Below, piece after piece: positions 1 to 6,098 of a stretch of DNA of 6,098 nt. Under the pieces are notes generated by a model, which made no database searches, was not told where the DNA came from, and was given only the letters and a program-made list of their open reading frames with translations. This stretch comes from an uncultured Oscillospiraceae bacterium. Lineage in GTDB: Bacteria; Bacillota; Clostridia; Oscillospirales; Oscillospiraceae. Each line of letters opens with the position of its first letter. Positions within the stretch are counted from its first letter, which is position 1. The DNA is taken from NCBI GenBank assembly GCA_934572355.1, contig CAKTKV010000096.1:1-6098 (forward strand), given 5' to 3'. The position numbers and the translations under genes are program-made.

Positions 1-1
1 C

Positions 2-526
2 TCCATCACCGACGGCCAGATATATCTGGAAAGCAGCCTGTTCTTTGCAGGTCAGCGCCCGGCAGTCAATGTCGGCCTTTCCGTTTCCCGTGTCGGCGGC
101 GCAGCGCAGACCAAGGCCATGAAGAAGGCCGTCGGCACTCTGCGTCTCGATCTTGCGCAGTACCGCGAGATGGAGGTCTTTACCCAGTTCTCCAGCGATC
201 TGGACGACGATACCAAGCAGCAGCTGGTCTACGGCCAGAGCCTGATGCGCCTTCTGCGCCAGAATCGCGGCCGTCCGTACAGCTCGGCGGAGCAGGTCGT
301 CCTGCTCGTCACCGCGCTGGGGCATATCCAGCAGCAGCTGCCTGTCGACAGGATCGGCGCGTTCAACGCAAAGCTGCTTGGCGACTTTGCCTCGTCTCAG
401 GCCGCGCTCATGCAGGAGCTTGAGACCACCGCTGTCCTGACCGATGACAGCCGCAAGCGCATCCTCGATCAGGCAAAGCGCAGCCTCGCCGCGTTCCAGA
501 GCGCCGAAGCGGGCGACGGGCGGTGA
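2..526 (+). CDS. atpA: F1Fo ATP synthase subunit alpha, C-terminal part (5' end outside window)
   Basis: This is the last 174 codons of the alpha subunit, the non-catalytic nucleotide-binding partner of beta in the alpha3beta3 head of ATP synthase. The reading frame is open from base 2 and ends with TGA at 524-526. The first visible residues, SITDGQIYLESSLFFAGQRP, followed by VGLSVSRVGGAAQTKAM, are the signature of the end of the alpha nucleotide-binding domain. The Arg of SVSRVGG (codon 89-91) corresponds to the family's arginine finger, which reaches into the catalytic site on beta. The remaining ~130 residues form the helical C-terminal domain and match the family in pattern (LAQYREMEVFTQFSSDLD, then LLRQNRGRPYSSAEQ). 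The in-frame ATG at 119 is internal, not a start. The N-terminal domain and P-loop lie upstream of the window. The neighbouring atpG, atpD and atpC confirm the operon. Confidence 0.98.
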   Translation, partial: SITDGQIYLESSLFFAGQRPAVNVGLSVSRVGGAAQTKAMKKAVGTLRLDLAQYREMEVFTQFSSDLDDDTKQQLVYGQSLMRLLRQNRGRPYSSAEQVVLLVTALGHIQQQLPVDRIGAFNAKLLGDFASSQAALMQELETTAVLTDDSRKRILDQAKRSLAAFQSAEAGDGR

Positions 527-530
527 TCGT

Positions 531-3252
<2,722 letters not shown>

Positions 3253-3264
3253 CGGATCAACACC

Positions 3265-3301
3265 AAAACGCAGGGATCACATCCGTGGTTCCTGCGTTTT
3301 T
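3265..3301 (+). terminator. Intrinsic terminator of the atp operon
   Basis: A 16-base-pair stem pairs 3265-3280 (AAAACGCAGGGATCAC) with 3285-3300 (GTGGTTCCTGCGTTTT) around the loop ATCC. It contains two G-T wobbles and no mismatches. The 3' arm ends in a run of five T (3297-3301) followed by further pyrimidines. It lies 12 bases after the atpC stop and is the obvious end of the ATP synthase transcript. The A-run on the 5' side would allow some termination on the opposite strand too. Confidence 0.95.
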
Positions 3302-3305
3302 CTTC

Positions 3306-3334
3306 TTGCCTGCCCGATACAGACATGTTATAAT
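3306..3334 (+). promoter_or_regulatory. Sigma-70/SigA-type promoter with extended -10
   Basis: TTGCCT (3306-3311) as the -35 and TATAAT (3329-3334) as the -10 are separated by exactly 17 bases. The -10 is preceded by TGT (3326-3328), giving the extended TGnTATAAT form. Transcription should start near 3341, a few bases before the 5' strand of the riboswitch P1 helix (3345), so the RNA would begin almost exactly at the aptamer. The -35 starts only five bases after the terminator T run of the upstream operon. The position, spacing and match to consensus make this a strong prediction; the start point itself is inferred. Confidence 0.85.
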
Positions 3335-3344
3335 CACTGCGTAA

Positions 3345-3529
3345 TTGAATATTCTTTGCGGCGCTGGTTGTAATGACCGGCCTAACAAGGAATCCGGTGC
3401 GAATCCGGAGCAGTCCCGCTGCTGTATTTGGGGACGAGGACACATGAATGTCACTGGGAGCGATCCCGGGAAGGCGCGTCCAAGGATGATCCATAAGTCA
3501 GAAGACTTACCGTGAAGGAAGCAATTCAA
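3345..3529 (+). ncRNA. Cobalamin (vitamin B12) riboswitch aptamer
   Basis: The conserved blocks of the class-I cobalamin aptamer occur in the right order and spacing. They are AACAAGGAA (3384-3392), then CCGGTGCGAATCCGGAGCAG leading into TCCCGCTGCTGT (to 3425), a CACTG motif (3452-3456 region), GGGAAGGCG (J6/3 block, from about 3468) and the B12 box AAGTCAGAAGACTTACC (3495-3511). A small hairpin GGGA-GCGA-TCCC (3456-3467) fits P6. A closing P1 helix can be drawn: TTGAAT and TTCTTT (3345-3350, 3352-3357) pair with ATTCAA and AAGGAA (3524-3529, 3515-3520), 12 pairs with one G-T and a 1x3 internal loop. This RNA family binds adenosyl- or methylcobalamin and normally shuts down downstream expression when the ligand is abundant. 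It faces the secreted protein gene at 3772, which is the first confident gene after it. The ligand subtype cannot be decided by eye. Confidence 0.96.
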
Positions 3530-3560
3530 CCGTCCCGAGGAGGAGCAGGCTGATTTTTTT

Positions 3561-3580
3561 GGCACAGGGAAACCTGTGTC
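3561..3580 (+). other. Short RNA hairpin with GAAA tetraloop in the leader
   Basis: GGCACAGG (3561-3568) pairs with CCTGTGTC (3573-3580), eight pairs with one G-T wobble, closed by a GAAA (GNRA-type) tetraloop. It directly follows a run of seven T (3554-3560). Because the T run precedes it, it is not itself a terminator. It lies between the aptamer and the attenuator terminator and may be a folding or pausing element. Function is unknown. Confidence 0.55.
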
Positions 3581-3593
3581 CTGTTGTTATGCT

Positions 3594-3624
3594 GCGGTCT
3601 CTTCGGTGAAGGGATCGCTTTTTT
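3594..3624 (+). terminator. Intrinsic terminator acting as riboswitch expression platform
   Basis: GCGGTCTCTT (3594-3603) pairs with AAGGGATCGC (3609-3618), ten pairs with two G-T wobbles and a five-base loop, and is followed at once by six T (3619-3624). An eleventh pair can be added by closing the loop to GGT. It lies 64 bases after the aptamer P1 helix and 147 bases before the start of the downstream gene, inside the same predicted transcript. The natural reading is transcription attenuation: with cobalamin bound, this hairpin forms and the RNA ends; without it, RNA polymerase reads into the gene at 3772. The control logic is inferred from the riboswitch family. The hairpin and T run are seen directly. 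Confidence 0.85.
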
Positions 3625-3720
3625 GCGCTCCCGGGACGGCACCAAACCGGAAGGAGAGAACCTTAGAAGTGAACGGGATGTGCGCGGACGCTTCCGAACT
3701 GTTCAGAAGCATCACCTACG

Positions 3721-3761
3721 AATAAGCTCGTGCCGGTCAATGACAGCCATACGAGTTTATT
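3721..3761 (+). promoter_or_regulatory. Hairpin abutting the Shine-Dalgarno of the secreted protein gene
   Basis: AATAAGCTCGT (3721-3731) and ACGAGTTTATT (3751-3761) form an 11-pair stem with a single G-T wobble and a 19-base loop. The stem ends at 3761 and the ribosome binding site GGAGGA (3762-3767) begins at the next base, five to six bases before the ATG at 3772. The arrangement leaves the ribosome binding site single-stranded but anchored to a helix. This could stabilise the mRNA or modulate initiation. No T run follows, so it is not a terminator. Confidence 0.5.
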
Positions 3762-3771
3762 GGAGGAATTT

Positions 3772-6098
3772 ATGAAAAGATTTTTGTCATTTATACTTTC
3801 GCTTATCATGCTGCTGAGCCTTGTGCCCGCCGCAGCCTTTGCCGAGACTGGCGATGCCCTGGCGCAGGAGCAGACGGAGGAAGCCTCCGCCGAGTCTGAG
3901 GTCACAGCCACGCCCGAGGTCACGGCTGCGCCGGAGACCACCGCTATGCCCGAACCTACAGATACGCCCGAATCCCCGGCTTCGCCTGACCCCACCGAGA
4001 GTCCGGCGCCCTCGGAGGAACCGACATTGCTGTCCGCTGAGGATGAGGGTATTGCTGTACAGGCTGAGCTCTGCAAAATCACATTCGATGCCCACGACGG
4101 AAGCGGCCGGAAGGAAGTAATGGAAGTTGAAAAGGGTGTAATCATTACGCTCCCGGATTGCAGCTTCACCAGAGGCGGCTACAAGTTTATTGGTTGGGGA
4201 GCAAGAAAGAGCTCCACTTCTCCTTACATATATCCCGGAGATACCTATAAAGCTGCTAACCGTACCTTCTACGCTATCTGGAAGGCCCTTGACCGTCCCG
4301 TCACCGTAACGGTCGACTATAACCATGACGGCCTTCCTGCCGACGAGCGCACATGCGTTGTCGGCAAGGGCTATGACTACATATACGATAACGGCGATGC
4401 GGTCTCGTCTCCCCTGCCTGATCCGACGCGCTTCGGTTACGAGTTTGCCGGTTGGTACGATGCGCCAGCGGGCGGCAATAGGATAAGCGCGGACTATGCT
4501 CTCTCCGATCCCATCACCATATATGCCCACTGGGAAAAGGGCGTTATCGTCCGCTTTGAGGGCAACGGCTACACCGGTACGATAGACGCCGTTTCCGCAA
4601 AGCCGGAGAACATATACAGCAAGCTGCCGAGCCTCGACCCCTCGGGCTATCCGCAAAACCAGACCTTTGATGGCTGGTACACCGACGCCGGACTCACCGA
4701 CAAGGTCACTGCGGCCACTGACTTCAGCAGTGCGGCGGAGGAGATAACGCTTTACGCCAAGTGGAGAGCCTGCCGGTATACCGTCTACTTCAAAACGAAT
4801 TACGCCGACATCGGCGTGACCGGCAGCATGACCAACGGCTCCGCCGAGTTCGGCGTGGATTATATCATTCCCGAATGCGGCTATACGCGCGAGGGCTATG
4901 TGTTTGTCGGCTGGAGCGAGATCACCAACGGAAAGGTCAAGTATGTCACCGGCGACAAGCTCAACCGCAGCGGCAATAGCAGTAACGACGGCGAAAAGTT
5001 TTTCCTCTATGCCATCTGGCGTGAGGACGACTATACCCTTGCCTTCAAGTCTATCGATGCCGCCATGCCCGCGGATTACATCGTTTATGAAAAGGGCAGC
5101 TTGGGTCTCCCTGAGTCCGGCGAGGGCTGGACGGTGGAATACACCAGCGACAGCAAGCTCTTCTCCGGCGGCAGCATCGTCTCCCAGCCCGAGAGCGGCA
5201 CGGAGAAAATAACTGTTACCGCCGCGGTAACGGTGAACGGCGTTACCAAGATGCGCAGCTATACGCTCACTGTCTATTCCGAGACCGAGGGTGCGCTGAA
5301 CAAGGCCGCGGCCGCGATCCCGTCCATGCTCCGTCCCAAATACGGAACTGACACCAACGTCCTCGATATGCTCAAAGCGCTGATTGGCGAGAGCAAGGTC
5401 GGGCTGGCGCTTAAAGACGGTGTGACAGGCAGCTATTCTGCCATCGCTGCCGACGGTACTATAAGCTACTATTTCAACAGCAATATGTACGGCATCGTCC
5501 CCAATTTGTCCGTTACCGCAGTGCTGACCTTGAACGGCCGGACTGCCGAAAAGGAAGTATCTGTATACGTGCCGTGGGATGAAAATAAAGTCAGGGCAGC
5601 TCTCGAGCTCACAGCCGGCCGCGTCACCGTGCCCTCGGCGGTGGAGGCAGCAGACAGTCTTGAGCTTCCTCACTACCCCTTCAAGGAAGGCAAAACACCC
5701 GACGACGGCTATAGCTATTCCACGCTCGACACATGGTGTACCGTGACATGGGTCTCCGCTGATAACTCCGTCATAAAGGTCGGCTCCGCGTCTTATTACT
5801 ATAGTCCGTACAAAACCACCGTTATCCGTGATAAGCTCGATCAGGATGTCACGCTCACCGCGACGTTTGTGTGCAACAATGTCGATGGCGTTTCCGTGAC
5901 GCGTGACTTCACCGTCTGCGTCAAGGGCGATCCCAAAGCGCAGGATATAACCGAGATACTTCAGGCAAAGCTTGACGCAGGTCTCAAGGATCCCGGCCTG
6001 ACCGACGACGTGACCGGCGAGAAGATCGATCCCGCGAACGTCACCTCCAGCGGTATAAAGTTCCCCACAACGCGCGATTTCAAGATCGACGGCAAGTA
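3772..6098 (+). CDS. Large secreted/surface protein with InlB B-type repeats and Ig-like domains (3' end outside window)
   Basis: The frame is open from ATG 3772 to the window end, giving 775 codons without a stop; the C-terminus is missing. GGAGGA at 3762-3767 is a strong ribosome binding site. Residues 1-24 are a signal peptide: MKR, a hydrophobic core (FLSFILSLIMLLSLVP), then AFA and predicted cleavage before Glu25. Residues 25-85 are a Pro/Thr/Glu-rich acidic spacer. Four Listeria-Bacteroides (InlB B-type) repeats follow at about 100-171, 177-256, 258-332 and 336-417. Residues 423-503 look Ig-like (VTAAVTVNGVTKMRSYTLTV). From 505 on come modules resembling 'atrophied bacterial Ig' domains: about 505-600, 605-720 (VTWVSADNSVIKV, TLTATFVCNNVDGVS, RDFTVCVKG) and a third cut by the end (724-775, DITEILQAKLDAGL). 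Such architectures are typical of extracellular adhesion or ligand-binding proteins of gut Clostridia. It is the first gene after a cobalamin riboswitch and attenuator, suggesting B12-repressed expression. Anchor type (sortase, SLH or none) and any catalytic or B12-binding domain would lie beyond the window. Precise function is unknown. Confidence 0.92.
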   Translation, partial: MKRFLSFILSLIMLLSLVPAAAFAETGDALAQEQTEEASAESEVTATPEVTAAPETTAMPEPTDTPESPASPDPTESPAPSEEPTLLSAEDEGIAVQAELCKITFDAHDGSGRKEVMEVEKGVIITLPDCSFTRGGYKFIGWGARKSSTSPYIYPGDTYKAANRTFYAIWKALDRPVTVTVDYNHDGLPADERTCVVGKGYDYIYDNGDAVSSPLPDPTRFGYEFAGWYDAPAGGNRISADYALSDPITIYAHWEKGVIVRFEGNGYTGTIDAVSAKPENIYSKLPSLDPSGYPQNQTFDGWYTDAGLTDKVTAATDFSSAAEEITLYAKWRACRYTVYFKTNYADIGVTGSMTNGSAEFGVDYIIPECGYTREGYVFVGWSEITNGKVKYVTGDKLNRSGNSSNDGEKFFLYAIWREDDYTLAFKSIDAAMPADYIVYEKGSLGLPESGEGWTVEYTSDSKLFSGGSIVSQPESGTEKITVTAAVTVNGVTKMRSYTLTVYSETEGALNKAAAAIPSMLRPKYGTDTNVLDMLKALIGESKVGLALKDGVTGSYSAIAADGTISYYFNSNMYGIVPNLSVTAVLTLNGRTAEKEVSVYVPWDENKVRAALELTAGRVTVPSAVEAADSLELPHYPFKEGKTPDDGYSYSTLDTWCTVTWVSADNSVIKVGSASYYYSPYKTTVIRDKLDQDVTLTATFVCNNVDGVSVTRDFTVCVKGDPKAQDITEILQAKLDAGLKDPGLTDDVTGEKIDPANVTSSGIKFPTTRDFKIDGK
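3901..4023 (+). repeat. Degenerate Pro/Thr/Glu-rich spacer repeats within the secreted protein gene
   Basis: Codons 44-84 encode a low-complexity stretch of short imperfect units of the type TPEVT, APETT, MPEPT, TPESP, SPDPT, SPAPS. The DNA shows the same with recurring ACGCCCGAG/GCGCCGGAG-like words. It follows the signal peptide and precedes the first folded repeat, so it probably acts as an extended, acidic stalk or linker that may be glycosylated. Units are four to six residues and diverged, so the copy number may vary between strains. Confidence 0.7.
4069..5022 (+). repeat. Four tandem InlB B-type (Listeria-Bacteroides) protein repeats
   Basis: Four consecutive units of about 72-82 residues each share the same skeleton: a beta strand (ITFDAH, VTVDYN, VRFEGN, VYFKTN), a GY-F-GW block, and a closing YA-W strand. 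The GW blocks are GYKFIGW (136-142), GYEFAGWY (222-229), TFDGWYTD (298-305) and GYVFVGWS (375-382). The closing strands are TFYAIWK (165-171), TIYAHWE (249-255), TLYAKWR (326-332) and FFLYAIWR (410-417). The pattern is that of Pfam Flg_new / TIGR02543, a small beta-grasp-like fold common in surface proteins. The copies are strongly diverged in DNA, so they are old repeats rather than recent duplications. Confidence 0.88.

Noticed and set aside
444..530. Upstream extension of atpG to ATG 444, giving a 331-residue protein.
   Set aside because: The extra 29 residues do not resemble gamma N-termini and overlap atpA out of frame. ATG 531 has a good extended Shine-Dalgarno and starts at the conserved N-terminal helix.
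3554..3560. Run of seven T just after the aptamer as a first terminator.
   Set aside because: I could not find a stable stem ending directly before it; the preceding purine-rich segment has no good nearby partner. The real terminator is at 3594-3624.
3584..3775. A 63-codon plus-strand frame ending in an ATGA overlap with the start of the secreted protein gene.
   Set aside because: No Shine-Dalgarno precedes its ATG, it runs straight through the attenuator stem and T run, and its composition (many Arg, no recognisable pattern) looks non-coding. The ATGA overlap is probably chance.
3787..5673. A 628-codon open frame on the minus strand opposite the secreted protein gene.
   Set aside because: It mirrors a plus-strand gene with clear ribosome binding site, signal peptide and recognisable repeats. 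Its translation resembles no family I know. Long antisense frames arise readily in GC-rich, codon-biased genes.

Overview
The window looks like a chromosomal stretch from a GC-rich, gut-type member of the Clostridia, with an Oscillospiraceae/Ruminococcaceae-like flavour. This is an inference from protein style: the gamma subunit reads like those of Oscillospiraceae, and the right half carries a large secreted protein built from Listeria-Bacteroides (InlB B-type) repeats and Ig-like modules, common in gut Firmicutes. Nothing in the window fixes the species. All genes read on the + strand.

Left half (1-3252): the 3' end of an F1Fo ATP synthase operon in the standard order alpha (atpA, 5' end outside the window), gamma (atpG), beta (atpD), epsilon (atpC). 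The genes are tightly coupled: four bases separate atpA and atpG, and atpG/atpD and atpD/atpC share ATGA stop-start overlaps. Together the products form the soluble catalytic head and central rotor stalk. A strong intrinsic terminator (3265-3301) closes the operon.

Middle (3302-3771, no confident protein gene): a long regulated leader. A near-consensus sigma-70-type promoter with extended -10 (3306-3334) begins five bases after the terminator T run. It is followed by a complete cobalamin (B12) riboswitch (about 3345-3529) whose closing P1 helix can be drawn, a GAAA-capped hairpin (3561-3580), a second intrinsic terminator (3594-3624) that is the likely expression platform, a possible 18-codon leader peptide, and an 11-bp hairpin that ends exactly where the Shine-Dalgarno of the next gene begins.

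Right half (3772-6098, open at the window end): at least 775 codons of a secreted multi-domain protein. It has a signal peptide, a Pro/Thr/Glu-rich spacer, four InlB B-type repeats, then Ig-like and probably 'atrophied bacterial Ig' modules. It is the first gene after the B12 riboswitch, so its expression is probably repressed when cobalamin is plentiful.

The most interesting signal is this pairing: a classical vitamin-B12 attenuator placed in front of a giant surface/secreted adhesin-like protein rather than a known B12 transporter or enzyme. The working hypothesis is a cell-surface cobalamin-capture protein, with any B12-binding domain lying beyond the window.
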